NCBI GenBank assembly: GCA_947624305.1
Contig: CANQKC010000001.1
Coordinates: forward strand, 166,043-230,042
Source of the DNA: an uncultured Monoglobus sp.
GTDB taxonomy: Bacteria; Bacillota; Clostridia; Monoglobales; Monoglobaceae
Reading direction: 5' to 3'
Length of the DNA stretch: 64,000 nt
Every line of letters begins with the position of its first letter. Position 1 is the stretch's first letter. The notes under the pieces are model-generated. The model saw nothing but the letters and a program-made list of their open reading frames with translations. It searched no databases and was not told the origin of the DNA. This document shows positions 35,993-45,554 of the stretch, one piece after another. Position numbers and translations under genes: made by a program.

Positions 35993-37462
35993 TTAATTAT
36001 CTATGCTTACCAAATTATATTCACGGCTGCCCAAGCCTATTTCGGCGGCGTGCTCGAGAGTGTGCAGACCGTTGCGCGATTCTATGCGTTCAACGAGCGA
36101 AGCGCCGTCGCCGTCCTTTTGCGCGTAAACTAAATCAATGCAGGCCTGATCTACCGCGACAGGGTCGTATGACGCCAGAATACCTATATCGTGCATATCC
36201 GGCTCGGCGGGATTGCCGTCGCAGTCACAGTCAACGGACAGACGGTTCATAACGTTGATGTATACAACTTTATTTTCCATGTAGTCTGCAACAGCGCTTG
36301 TCGCGTCGCCCATAGCTTCGAGGAACGCGTCCTGATCGCCGCCGAAAATACTGCCGGACTTCTTCGTTCCTCCGCTGTGGATCCATGCTTTACCCTCGGA
36401 TGAACCGATGCCGATCGACATATTCTTGATCGCGCCGCCGAAGCCGGCCATTGCGTGGCCCTTGAAGTGGGCGAGCGAGATAAGCGAGTCATAGTTTGCA
36501 AGGTGCGCGCCGACGTAATCCTCGGTTATCGTCGAAGCTCCGCCTTTGGGAGCGGGAACGGGAATTGTCATTGAGCCATCCTCGTCCATAATATCCACGT
36601 TCGCGATCGCCGTGAAGCCGTGGTCTTCGGCAACCTGCTTATGAGCAGCCGTTTCGCTTCTCGAACCGCCATACGCGGTGTTGCACTCTACTATTGTTCC
36701 GTTTACCTTCTGAACCAAATCAGCAATAAGCTCGGGTCTTAAATAGTTGCTGTTGGGCGGCTCGCCGGTGGACATCTTGACTGCTACATTACCCTCGGCG
36801 TTAAAGCCTAATTGCTCGTAAATTTTCACAAGCGCTTCGGGAGTAATTTCCGTTGTCATGTAAACAACGGGCGCGTCCGACGTTTGTCCGCCCGCGGCGG
36901 TTGCCGCTGATGTTGTCGTATTTGCCGTTTCCATAGTTTCATCCTCCTTTGCGGGAACGGTTATAGTTACCGTTTGAGTATTGCCGTCCCAGTCTACCGT
37001 AAATTTAAAGCTCTCCGCGATAAACCGTATCGGAAGCATTGTACGGTCGTTAATTGTGGTAGGCGCGACGTCAAGCGTCTGTGCCGCGCCATTCAAATAC
37101 GCGGTCGTGCTGTCTATCGTAAGTCTGATCACGTCGTTTCCGTATGTCAGCACAGCCGTGTTTGTGTTTTCTTCCCACTCGACCGTGCCGCCTACAGCTT
37201 CAATAACGGCCCGCACGGGCAGCAGCGTCCTCGCGTCATTCACGAGTACGGGAACGGTTCCGCGTCCGGGGTCAATTTCGCGTTCCTCGCCGTTTACCGT
37301 CATTTGCGGATTGCCGATTTGCAGCGTTAAAATCTGCTCCGCGCTTGCCGCAAGAGCCGAATCGCCATTCGGTTTGCCTGTTTGCCACACGAACAGTCCG
37401 AACGCAAGACAAGCTACCGCCATAGCCGTTATAAAGACTATGCTTTTCTTTGCTTTTGTCAT
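35993..37462 (-). CDS. Exported DUF362 protein with copper-amine-oxidase N-terminal domain
   Basis: 489 residues; the start at 37462 has GAGAGGAG, better than the ATG six codons upstream. Residues 1-40 are a signal or membrane anchor (SIVFITAMAVACLAFGLFVW). Residues about 45-160 are a CuAO N1 (stalk) domain (DARTLLPVRAVIEAVGGTVEW, TINDRTMLPIRFIAESF). The rest is DUF362 (VVYMTTEITPEALVKIYEQL, HFKGHAMAGFGGAIKNMSIG, DCDCDGNPAEPDMHDIGILAS). Many DUF362 proteins carry ferredoxin domains; none is seen here. Very similar to the next gene upstream; 25 bases before the membrane protein gene. Confidence 0.88.
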   Translation of the reverse strand: MTKAKKSIVFITAMAVACLAFGLFVWQTGKPNGDSALAASAEQILTLQIGNPQMTVNGEEREIDPGRGTVPVLVNDARTLLPVRAVIEAVGGTVEWEENTNTAVLTYGNDVIRLTIDSTTAYLNGAAQTLDVAPTTINDRTMLPIRFIAESFKFTVDWDGNTQTVTITVPAKEDETMETANTTTSAATAAGGQTSDAPVVYMTTEITPEALVKIYEQLGFNAEGNVAVKMSTGEPPNSNYLRPELIADLVQKVNGTIVECNTAYGGSRSETAAHKQVAEDHGFTAIANVDIMDEDGSMTIPVPAPKGGASTITEDYVGAHLANYDSLISLAHFKGHAMAGFGGAIKNMSIGIGSSEGKAWIHSGGTKKSGSIFGGDQDAFLEAMGDATSAVADYMENKVVYINVMNRLSVDCDCDGNPAEPDMHDIGILASYDPVAVDQACIDLVYAQKDGDGASLVERIESRNGLHTLEHAAEIGLGSREYNLVSIDN

Positions 37463-37502
37463 ATGGACATCTCCTCTCATTTTTTATTATATAATAATGC
37501 TG

Positions 37503-39158
37503 TTATTCCGCAATAGAGAACACTGCTGTAATATCACCGCTGCCGAGAGCAGACTCCCAACCCGTCAAATTTTCGATATGTCCGAGCTTCGTGTAGCTCC
37601 ATGAATTTGAACCGTAAAACATAACGATCTGATTGCCGTTGTAAAGCACAATGTCGCCGGGGACTGTTGTCATTTGACTGTTGCTCGCCGTAATGCTTCT
37701 GCCTAAAGAGCCTACTTTTTCAAATCCCGAATAATCGCTCATGTTGATTGTAACAGGCGCTTCCTTCATCATTGCAACAAATTCGCGGGCCGCCGTGTTA
37801 TCCTCAAGCGTGGCGGTAAATACCGCGTCTCCTATCTGAACCTTCATTTTTGTTTCAGCCTCCGTATATGTTCCTGTTTCAACCGTAACCGCTTCGCAAA
37901 GCGGCATCATTTCGCCGACCGCGCTCCAAAGCATAAATTTATCGCCGCTCCTCGTTTCCACGTTCATTGTACCATTTGAAGCATCAGTTATTTCAAATCC
38001 CGAAAGCAAACCGTTCGTGTATGACGCATGAATGAGCTTCGCGCCGTCCTCAAGCTCGCTTATGGTAAGCGCTCCGTCCGCGTAGGTCATACTTGCCTGC
38101 GAACGCGGGGTAGCCACGGGCGTAGGCTCCGATGTCGGTTCTGCGGTAGGGGCTTCCGTAGGATTTGGCGACGGTTCGTTGTCTATATCTAAAAGACGAT
38201 ATTCTCTGCTGCCTAAACCTATCTCGGCGGCATGCTCGAGGGTGTGCAGACCGTTGCGTGATTCTATTCTCTGCACGAGAGATTTCCCGTCGCCATCCTT
38301 TTGGGCGTAAACTAAATCAATGCAGGCCTGGTCTACCGCGACGGGATCATATGACGCCAGAATACCTATATCGTGCATATCCGGCTCGGCCGGATTTCCG
38401 TCACAGTCACAGTCAACCGACAGACGGTTCATTACATTTATATATACAACCTTGCCGTCCATATAATCTATAACAGCGCTTGTCGCGTCGCCCATAGCTT
38501 CAAGGAACGCGTCTTGCTCGCCGCCCCAGATATTCGTCATACTCGTGCCGCCGCTGTGGATCCAGCCCTTGCCTTTGCTTGACGCCACTCCGATTGACAT
38601 ATTTTTGATCGCGCCGCCGTAGCCCGCCATAGAATGTCCCTTAAAATGCGACAGGCATATAAGCGAGTCATAATTTTCAAGATGTGAGCCGACGTAGTTT
38701 TCGGTTATTCTGGACTCGCCGCTTTTCGGAGCGGGAACAGGGATCGTGAGCGAACCGTCCTCGTCCATAATGTCCACGTTCGCAATAGCGGTAAATCCGT
38801 GATCCTCCGCAACCTGCTTGTGCATAGCCGTTGATGAGCGCGAGCCGCCATATGCGGTGTTGCACTCGACTATTGTTCCACCCACCTTTTTTACCAAATC
38901 GCCGATAAGCTCCGGCCTTAAATAGTTACTCGCCGGCGGTTCGCCTGTGGACATTTTGACTGCCACGTTTCCCTCGGCGTTAAAGCCTAATTGCTCGTAA
39001 ATTTTCACAAGAGCTTCCGGCGTGATTTCCGTTGTCATGTAAACAACCGGCGCGTCGGGGTTGTCGGTTTTATACCGATTATCCGCCGCAAACGCTGTCA
39101 AAGAGCAAATTCCAAGGCATATAACCGCCGATATTATTACAAAAACAATTTTTTTCAT
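37503..39158 (-). CDS. Exported DUF362 protein with cyclophilin-like C-terminal domains
   Basis: 551 residues. Signal peptide MKKIVFVIISAVICLGICSL-TAFA. DUF362 (about 35-325) is nearly identical to that of the neighbour, a recent tandem duplication. A PTEAPTAEPTSEPTP linker follows, a short beta unit (MTYADGALTISELEDGAKLI) and a cyclophilin-like-fold domain (VQIGDAVFTATLEDNTAAREFVAMM ... GDIVLYNGNQIVMFYGSNSWSYTKLGHI). Its start overlaps the flavodoxin stop by ATGA, so they are translated together. The function is unknown; an extracytoplasmic redox or binding role is inferred from the neighbours. Confidence 0.87.
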   Translation of the reverse strand: MKKIVFVIISAVICLGICSLTAFAADNRYKTDNPDAPVVYMTTEITPEALVKIYEQLGFNAEGNVAVKMSTGEPPASNYLRPELIGDLVKKVGGTIVECNTAYGGSRSSTAMHKQVAEDHGFTAIANVDIMDEDGSLTIPVPAPKSGESRITENYVGSHLENYDSLICLSHFKGHSMAGYGGAIKNMSIGVASSKGKGWIHSGGTSMTNIWGGEQDAFLEAMGDATSAVIDYMDGKVVYINVMNRLSVDCDCDGNPAEPDMHDIGILASYDPVAVDQACIDLVYAQKDGDGKSLVQRIESRNGLHTLEHAAEIGLGSREYRLLDIDNEPSPNPTEAPTAEPTSEPTPVATPRSQASMTYADGALTISELEDGAKLIHASYTNGLLSGFEITDASNGTMNVETRSGDKFMLWSAVGEMMPLCEAVTVETGTYTEAETKMKVQIGDAVFTATLEDNTAAREFVAMMKEAPVTINMSDYSGFEKVGSLGRSITASNSQMTTVPGDIVLYNGNQIVMFYGSNSWSYTKLGHIENLTGWESALGSGDITAVFSIAE

Positions 39159-39631
39159 AACGTCTCAACCCACTTTTTAAGCTCGTCTTGTGACAGTCTA
39201 CCATTTAACATTCTGCCCGCCTTTATTTCGGCGCTTGGCGAAACAGAACCCTTCAGCGCGTCTACGCAGCCGCCGATACCGCTGCCGCCGGAGGTGGCAA
39301 ACAATATGATCTTTTTGCCCGAAAAATCATAGCTTTCAAGAAATGTGTTTATTATTGTCGGCGCGGTGTACCACCAAATAGGGAATCCCAAAAGAATTGT
39401 GTCATACGCGCCGATATTCGCGTTTGTGTCCGCAAGAGCGGGACGGCTCGATTTATCCTTCATCTCGACCGAACTGCGCGAATTTTTATTTTGCCAATTC
39501 AAATCCGCGCTTGTGTAGGGGACTGCGGGCTTTATTTCGTATAAATCCACTCCCGCCGCCTCCGCGAGATTTTTCGCGGCTCTCGCCGTCGTGCCGCTTG
39601 CCGAAAAATATGCAACTAATGTTTTACTCAT
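39155..39631 (-). CDS. Flavodoxin (Flavodoxin_4 family), cytoplasmic
   Basis: 158 residues from the ATG at 39631, with TTGGAGG nine bases upstream. The FMN phosphate loop is FSASGTTARAAK, with IWWYTAPTIINTFLESYDFSGKKIILFATSGGSGIGG as the typical second half. Unlike the flavodoxins at 40.5-46.2 kb it has no signal peptide. First gene of the operon controlled by the TGACA-N3-TGTCA operators, divergent from tetR. Confidence 0.9.
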   Translation of the reverse strand: MSKTLVAYFSASGTTARAAKNLAEAAGVDLYEIKPAVPYTSADLNWQNKNSRSSVEMKDKSSRPALADTNANIGAYDTILLGFPIWWYTAPTIINTFLESYDFSGKKIILFATSGGSGIGGCVDALKGSVSPSAEIKAGRMLNGRLSQDELKKWVETL

Positions 39632-39650
39632 TCTAATTACCTCCAAATAT

Positions 39651-39748
39651 TGACATTATGTCGTTTTTGTATATTATAGCACACCGCTGACACACTGTCA
39701 ATAGATTTTCAGAAAATCATTGACATTATGTCAGAATTATGTTACACT
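39651..39748. promoter_or_regulatory. Divergent tetR/flavodoxin promoters with three operators
   Basis: Operators TGACATTATGTCG (39651-39663), TGACACACTGTCA (39688-39700) and TGACATTATGTCA (39721-39733). The minus promoter TTGACA (39696-39701) / TATAAT (39673-39678), spacer 17, has one operator on its -35 and one after +1. The plus promoter TTGACA (39720-39725) / TACACT (39743-39748), spacer 17, has an operator on its -35. Repression of both genes by the TetR is inferred. Confidence 0.8.
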
Positions 39749-39796
39749 AATGGCGAACTAAATTTTAAGTAAGCGCTGATTAAAGGAGAAAAATTT

Positions 39797-40426
39797 ATGC
39801 CAAAAGGATCACCCGAATTAACCAACGCGCGCAGGGAGGAGATCATCAACGCCTGCGAGAAGCTGTACAAAACCATGAGCTTCAAGGAAATAACCATAAA
39901 GGAGATAGGCGGTGCAACCTCGTTTACGCGCACTTCGATCTACAATTATTTTCAGACGAAGGAGGAGATTTTCCTCGCGCTTATCGAGCGGGAATACAAT
40001 CTCTGGTGCGACGACTTGGAAAAGACTATGCGTGAAACCGAGTCCATGACAAAGGACGAAATTGCTAACGCGCTCGCGCGGTCACTGGAACGTCGTCCGC
40101 AGCTTTTGAAGCTACTGTCGATGAACCACTACGATATGGAGGAAAACAGCTCCCTTGACCGTCTGACAGATATGAAGGTTGCGTACAACCGCTCGATATG
40201 CACCGTCCGCGCCTTTGTGAAAAAGTATGTCCCGACGTTTACGGACGAGCAGCTTCACGAGTTTATATATCTGTTTTTTCCGTTCATGTTCGGGATATAT
40301 CCGTATGCGGTCGTGACGGACAAGCAGCAGCAGGCCATGATTGACGCGGGTATGGATTATCCGAAAATGACGGTCTATGATATAACATACGCCTGCGTAA
40401 AGCGGCTGCTCTACAGTGTTGAGTAA
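39797..40426 (+). CDS. TetR-family transcriptional regulator
   Basis: 209 residues; start after AAAGGAG. The N-terminal HTH reads ARREEIINACEKLYKTMSFKEITIKEIGGATSFTRTSIYNYFQTKEEIFLALI. The C-terminal ligand domain is not recognisable by ligand. It is divergent from the flavodoxin-DUF362-permease operon, and palindromic operators cover both promoters, so it probably represses itself and the operon. The same operator stands before the flavin reductase at 47.7 kb. A fragment of a closely related tetR gene lies at 60052-60149. Confidence 0.92.
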   Translation: MPKGSPELTNARREEIINACEKLYKTMSFKEITIKEIGGATSFTRTSIYNYFQTKEEIFLALIEREYNLWCDDLEKTMRETESMTKDEIANALARSLERRPQLLKLLSMNHYDMEENSSLDRLTDMKVAYNRSICTVRAFVKKYVPTFTDEQLHEFIYLFFPFMFGIYPYAVVTDKQQQAMIDAGMDYPKMTVYDITYACVKRLLYSVE

Positions 40427-40446
40427 TTATTAAATCATGGATCAAG

Positions 40447-40490
40447 CAGCGCGGTCAGATTTGAAGTGAACCGCGCTGTTTATATTTTTA
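40447..40490. terminator. Convergent terminator between tetR and the FGE-flavodoxin gene
   Basis: CAGCGCGGT pairs with ACCGCGCTG; on the plus strand TTTATATTTTTA follows. Confidence 0.7.
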
Positions 40491-42650
40491 TTCCGTAACT
40501 CCGCTCGCTTTAAGCCATGCGGTTATTTCGTCTCTGTTATATGATGAATACGTTACGTCAAGGCCTTCCTTTATCGCGCTGTCGGGGCAGAGCTTCGCAA
40601 TCGCGCTTATCGTCTGACCAAAGCGTCCGCCGCCCATCGAGCAGAACGGGATTATCGTTTTGCCGCTCATATCGTAGCGCATAAGAAAACTGCGCACGGG
40701 CGCGGGGATCGAAGCCCACCAGTTGCAGTAGCCGAGCAGTATCGTGTCGTAATCGTCAATATTAAGTCCCGCGTCCTCAAGATACGCTTTTAAGTCGGGA
40801 ACCGCGTTTTTCCGCTGCTCGTTTAAGGCTTCGGCGTACAATATCTGCGAATTATAGTCCGCGGCGTAAGGTGTCGCGCGCTCTATTCTGAATACGTCGG
40901 TGCCGCTGATCTCCGCTATTATTTTTGCCAGACCGTCGGTGTTGCCGGTTTGGGAAAAATACGCGATGAGCGTCTTATTCGCTTTTTCGCTTGTCTTTGC
41001 CGCGTTGACACTCGCCGCGCTGCCGCTTTGCGCCGAGGCGTTTCTCGCCACGCGCATGCCTATGCTGTAAAGCGGCGCGTCGGGAGGATACGCGCTTCTG
41101 TAGGCGCTTCTGATATGCTTCGGAAAATCATTCCAGCCGCCTCCGCGCGCGATCTTGTAATGCCCCGAGCCCGAGCCCGTCGGATTTACCGCGTCGCCGG
41201 AGTATTCGCCGTACCAATCCCATACCCACTCTGCAACATTGCCGTGCATGTTGTAAAGCCCGTAAGCGTTTGCACCGTAGCTGTCGGCCGCGACGGTGTG
41301 AGAAAGATAATCGTTTACCCAGTTTCCGCTCGCGTTATTGTTGTAGCCGTAGGCGTTGTAGCAGTTGGCGTTTTCGTCATAAACATAATCCCCGAAGCTG
41401 AACGGAGTGGTTGTGTTCGCTCTCGCCGCGTATTCCCATTCGGCCTCCGTAGGCAGGCGATAGCCGTTCGCGCTTTTGTCCCATGTGACCGTGTCTCCCG
41501 AAACCGTGTAGCACGGGGTCAGGCCTTCCGCGAGGCTGCGTTTGTTGCAGTATTCTATTGCGTCATACCATGTTATATTTTCGACGGGCAGATCATCTCC
41601 GATGTTCTCGCTCGGATCGCTGCCCATAATTTCCCGATACTCGCTCTGCGTAAGCTCCTTTTCGTCGATATAAAAGCTGTCGACCGTGACGCTGTGCATG
41701 ACCTCGTCCGTGTCGCGCTCAGGCTCATTCTCCGGGCTGCCCATTCGGAACGTGCCGCCGTTTATCAGTACCATGTCTTTGACCTCCTCGTTATTTCCGA
41801 AACTTAGACCGAGACCGTCTACCCAAGCTTTGACGCTGTCTCTTGACGCGCCGCCGTCAAAGCGGTGTCCGTCAAGCCAATTCGCGCCGTCCGTCAGATT
41901 TTGCAGTTCGACCGTCGAGCCTATGCCGCTGCTGCCCGATGTGCAGAACGGGATTATCGTCTTTCCAGCAAAATCATGGCTTTCAAGGAAGGTGTATATA
42001 ATTTTCGGCGCTTTGCCGTACCATATGGGATATCCGAGAAAGACGGTGTCATATTTGTCGATATTCTGAACCTCTCCCTCGATCTCGGGCCGCGCGGTGT
42101 CGTCGTACTGCTCCTGATAGGCTCTGGTGCTTTCGTCATAGTAATTGCTGTTTTCCGGGCCGTAGGGTATCTTGGGAACGATCTCGTATTTATCCGCTCC
42201 GGTTATGTCCGCAATATGGTTCGCAACTCCCTCGGTATTGTTTGTCCAGGAAAAGTACGCCACAAGCGCGCCGCTGCCCGCGGGCTCCGTCGTCGGCGCA
42301 AGAGTGGGCGTCGGCGTGGGAGCGGCGGTCGGTTCGGGCGAAGGCGTGTTTGCCTCGATCATTTCGACGGGAGACAGATTTGTCATATTCCAAAGGAACA
42401 TTTTAGCGCCGCCCTGTGTCACCGTGTCGGGCACGCCGCTTATCACGCCGTTTTCGGGCGCGTAGAAATCACAGTCCGTCAAAGCTCCTTCGGGCGAATA
42501 AGAGGCGATAATAAGCCTGCATTCGCTCGGCACCCCGGTGACGGTTATAGTGTTTCCGTCGGTTTGGTATTCCGCGGCGCACACCGTCGCGACGCATATA
42601 AGCATAAATATCAGCAGCGAAAGAGATATAAATACTTTTTTAATATTCAT
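40488..42650 (-). CDS. Exported flavodoxin - FGE-like - flavodoxin fusion protein
   Basis: 720 residues. Signal peptide MNIKKVFISLSLLIFMLICV...AA, a short beta unit (YQTDGNTITVTGVPSECRLI), a PT-rich linker, flavodoxin 1 (about 125-285, loop FSWTNNTEGVANHI), an FGE/SUMF1-like domain (about 290-545: MVLINGGTFRMGSPENEPE, GYRLPTEAEWEYAARANTT, YNMHGNVAEWVWDWYGEY, GGGWNDFPKHIRSAYRS) and flavodoxin 2 (about 560-718, loop FSQTGNTDGLAKII). The FGE-like domain lacks the catalytic Cys pair, so it is probably a binding domain. Two flavodoxins outside the membrane in one chain is unusual. Last gene of the minus-strand series. Confidence 0.85.
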   Translation of the reverse strand: MNIKKVFISLSLLIFMLICVATVCAAEYQTDGNTITVTGVPSECRLIIASYSPEGALTDCDFYAPENGVISGVPDTVTQGGAKMFLWNMTNLSPVEMIEANTPSPEPTAAPTPTPTLAPTTEPAGSGALVAYFSWTNNTEGVANHIADITGADKYEIVPKIPYGPENSNYYDESTRAYQEQYDDTARPEIEGEVQNIDKYDTVFLGYPIWYGKAPKIIYTFLESHDFAGKTIIPFCTSGSSGIGSTVELQNLTDGANWLDGHRFDGGASRDSVKAWVDGLGLSFGNNEEVKDMVLINGGTFRMGSPENEPERDTDEVMHSVTVDSFYIDEKELTQSEYREIMGSDPSENIGDDLPVENITWYDAIEYCNKRSLAEGLTPCYTVSGDTVTWDKSANGYRLPTEAEWEYAARANTTTPFSFGDYVYDENANCYNAYGYNNNASGNWVNDYLSHTVAADSYGANAYGLYNMHGNVAEWVWDWYGEYSGDAVNPTGSGSGHYKIARGGGWNDFPKHIRSAYRSAYPPDAPLYSIGMRVARNASAQSGSAASVNAAKTSEKANKTLIAYFSQTGNTDGLAKIIAEISGTDVFRIERATPYAADYNSQILYAEALNEQRKNAVPDLKAYLEDAGLNIDDYDTILLGYCNWWASIPAPVRSFLMRYDMSGKTIIPFCSMGGGRFGQTISAIAKLCPDSAIKEGLDVTYSSYNRDEITAWLKASGVTE

Positions 42651-42687
42651 TGCAAACGTTCCTTTCGAATTTTTTGTTTTAAAATTA

Positions 42688-43689
42688 TTACAGGCCGAGG
42701 CCGTTTACCCATTCCATAACGACGTCGCTCGATGAGCCGCCGCTGAAGCGGTGTCCGTCAAGCCAGTTCGCTCCGGGCGTCACGCTCTGCATTGCCGCTG
42801 TTGAACCTATTGGGCTGCTTCCCGATGTGCAGAACGGGATTATCGTCTTTCCGGCAAAGTCATAGCTTTCAAGGAAGGTGAATATGATCTTGGGCGCGTT
42901 GCCCCACCAGATCGGATATCCTAAGAAGATAGTGTCATACTGCGCCATGTTTTCAATACTTCCGTTGATCGCCGGGCGCGCCGTGTCGTCGTTCTGCTCG
43001 CGGTTTGCGCGGCAGTCGCTGTTGTAGTCAAGATCGGCCTCCGTGTAGGGAATTTCGGGTACTATCTCATAAGCGTCGGCTCCGGTCCCGTCGATGATAT
43101 GCTTTGCAATTCCCGCTGTGTTGTTCGTGCAGGAGAAATACGCGACGAGGGTCTTGCCGCCCGCCTCGGGCGCGGGTGTTGCCGCTGCCTCGGGAGCCGT
43201 TGTTGCCGCGGGCGCGGCGGTATCCGATACGTTTGAAACGGTCGCTGTCTGCGTCGCGTCGTCCCAAGTCACATTGAAGCCGAAGCTCTCGGCGATGAAC
43301 CGTATCGGCATCATCGTTCTGTCGCCTATTATCATGGGCGCGGTGTCAAGAGTCCTTGCCTCATCGTTAAGATAGGCTGTCGGGTTGTCGATTTGCAGCG
43401 TTATCGTGTCGCTGCCGTATGCCAGTATTACCGTTTGGGTGTCCTCGACCCATTCCACGGAGCCGCCCATTTCCTCAACCACGGCGCGGACGGGCAGCAA
43501 TGTCCTGTCGTTTATCAAAACCGGAGCCGTGCCCTGCTCGTCGATTGCCTTTTCTGTGCCGTTTACCGTCATGTTGGAATCGCCTATCCGAAGAGTGATC
43601 GTTATATCCGCGTCAGCCGCAAACACGGCAGCTTGGCACACGGTCAGTATCATACAGAAAATCATAAAAACCGATAAAACTTTTTTCAC
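42688..43689 (-). CDS. Exported copper-amine-oxidase-N / flavodoxin fusion
   Basis: 333 residues. Signal peptide MKKVLSVFMIFCMILTVCQA-AVFA. Residues about 30-150 are the CuAO N1 (stalk) domain (DRTLLPVRAVVEEMGGSVEW, IGDRTMMPIRFIAESFGFNV). An Ala/Pro/Thr-rich linker follows, then a Flavodoxin_4 domain (about 175-333: VAYFSCTNNTAGIAKHI, IFLGYPIWWGNAPKIIFTF, IIPFCTSGSSPIGSTA). The phosphate loop TNNT departs from TGNT, so FMN binding needs testing. It is 37 bases from the next gene, in the same series as the lipoprotein flavodoxin. Confidence 0.87.
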   Translation of the reverse strand: MKKVLSVFMIFCMILTVCQAAVFAADADITITLRIGDSNMTVNGTEKAIDEQGTAPVLINDRTLLPVRAVVEEMGGSVEWVEDTQTVILAYGSDTITLQIDNPTAYLNDEARTLDTAPMIIGDRTMMPIRFIAESFGFNVTWDDATQTATVSNVSDTAAPAATTAPEAAATPAPEAGGKTLVAYFSCTNNTAGIAKHIIDGTGADAYEIVPEIPYTEADLDYNSDCRANREQNDDTARPAINGSIENMAQYDTIFLGYPIWWGNAPKIIFTFLESYDFAGKTIIPFCTSGSSPIGSTAAMQSVTPGANWLDGHRFSGGSSSDVVMEWVNGLGL

Positions 43690-43728
43690 TGTAAAAACCT
43701 CCTGAATTTAATTTGCTTTGTTTAAATA

Positions 43729-45540
43729 TTAATTGCCGGTTATTATTCCGCCCGCTTTAAGCCATGCGGCTATTTCATCATTGTCATACGAGGCATAGGT
43801 TACGTCAAGGCCCTTCTTGATCGTACTGCTTGGGCAGAGCTTGGCGACCGCGCTTATCGTCTGTCCGAAGCGTCCGCCGCCCATCGAGCAGAACGGGATT
43901 ATCGTTTTGCCGCTCATATCATAGTGCATAAGGAAGCTGCGCACAGGCGCAGGAATTGAGGCCCACCAGTTGCAGTAGCCGAGCAGTATCGTGTCATAGT
44001 CGTCAATATTAAGCCCTGCGTCCTCAAGATACGCTTTTAAGTCGGGAACCGCGTTTTCCCGCTGTTCCGTCAAGGCTTCGGCGTATAACACCTGCGCGTT
44101 GCTCGAGGCGGAATAAGGCTCTTTGCGCTCAATTCGGAATATATCGGCGCCACTCATACCCTGTATTATTTTCGCGAAACCGTCCGTGTTTCCGGTTTGC
44201 GAGAAGTAGGCTATCAAAACCTTGCCGCTTGACTGATTGGCGTTTGCGCCGCTTATGCTTTTAACCTCGCCTTGGGCGAGCGAAGCGCTGCGCACCAGAC
44301 GCATGCCTATGCTGTAAAACGGCACATCGGCGGGAAAAGCGCTCCTGTATGCCGAGCGGATATGTTTCGGAAAATCATTCCAGCCGCCTCCGCGCGCCAC
44401 TTTATAATTACCGGTTTCCGCTCCGACAGGATCGGCCGAGGCATCGGTTTCGTAATCTCCGTACCAATCCCATACCCATTCGGCGGCATTGCCGTAAACA
44501 TTGTAAAGTCCGAAGCCGTTTGGGGCATAGCTGTCCACCGGAACCGTGCTGCTGAGATAGCCGTTTACCCAGCTGCCGCTCGCGTCGTTGTTGTAGCCGT
44601 AGGCGTTGTAGCAGTTGGCGTTTTCGTCATAAACGTAATCTCCGAAACTGAACGGAGTGGTTGTGTTCGCTCTCGCCGCGTATTCCCATTCGGCTTCAGT
44701 CGGCAGGCGATATCCGTTTGCGCCTTTGTCCCAAGTGACCGAATTGCCCGACACAGCGTAACACGGCGTCAGGCCTTCCGCTTCGCTTAAACTGTTGCAA
44801 TAGTTTATCGCGTCATACCAGGAGATATTGGTAACAGGCAGATCGTCGCCAATGTTTTCACTCGGATTTGCTCCCGTTACGGCTTGGTAATCCTTTTGCG
44901 AAAGCTCCGTTTTTGACATATAAAAGCTGCCTACCGTCACTTCATGAGCGGTCTCATCGGCGCCGCGCTCGGGCTCGTCCTCCGGGCTGCCCATTCGGAA
45001 AGAGCCGCCTTCGATCAAGACAAGATCGCTGTCATATTGAGGACCTTCCGAATTTGTGACAGTCACAGTCTGCTCCGACTCATCCCATAACACATTAAAT
45101 CCGAAGCTCTCGGCGATAAAACGTATCGGAAGCATTGTGCGGTCGTTTATCGTTGTCGGCGCGACATCGAGCGTCTGCGCCTCACCGTTTAAATAAGCGG
45201 TCGCGCTGTCGATCGTAAGGCTGATAACGTCGCTGCCGTATGTCAGTGTCGCGGTGTTAGTATTTTCGTACCAATTAACAGTGCCGCCAATCGCCTCAAC
45301 TACCGCGCGCACCGGCAGCAGCGTTCTCGCGTCATTTACGAGCAGGGGCGCGGTCCCGCGGCCCGGGTCGATCTCACGCTCCGCGCCGTTTACTGTCATC
45401 ATCGGATTGTCGATTTGAAGCGTGATAGTTATTTCATCAGTATTGTTTTGCTGCGGTTCAGGCTACTCCGCCGCGCAGCCGGTAAGTGATAAGCCGAGCA
45501 TCATAAATATCGAAACGAGAACGGCTATATATTTTTTCAT
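43729..45540 (-). pseudogene. CuAO-N - FGE-like - flavodoxin lipoprotein gene with in-frame amber stop
   Basis: The ATG at 45540 has AAAGGGG and starts a lipoprotein signal (MKKYIAVLVSIFMMLGLSL-TGCAAE). Codon 26 is TAG (45463-45465). The same frame continues as PEPQQNNTDEITITLQIDNP into a CuAO N1 domain, an FGE-like domain and a flavodoxin domain (FSQTGNTDGFAKII), to 43729. Without read-through, only a start at an internal ATG near 45402 would make the body, with no export signal and no good ribosome site. It is a close paralogue of the 40488 gene. Either a recent nonsense mutation, a sequencing error, or stop read-through. Confidence 0.75.
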
Positions 45541-45554
45541 TCTGAATTCCCCTT

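Noticed and set aside
45463..45465. TAG read as pyrrolysine
   Set aside because: No pyl genes are visible in the window and the position is a linker next to a lipobox, not an active site; kept only as one possibility to test.
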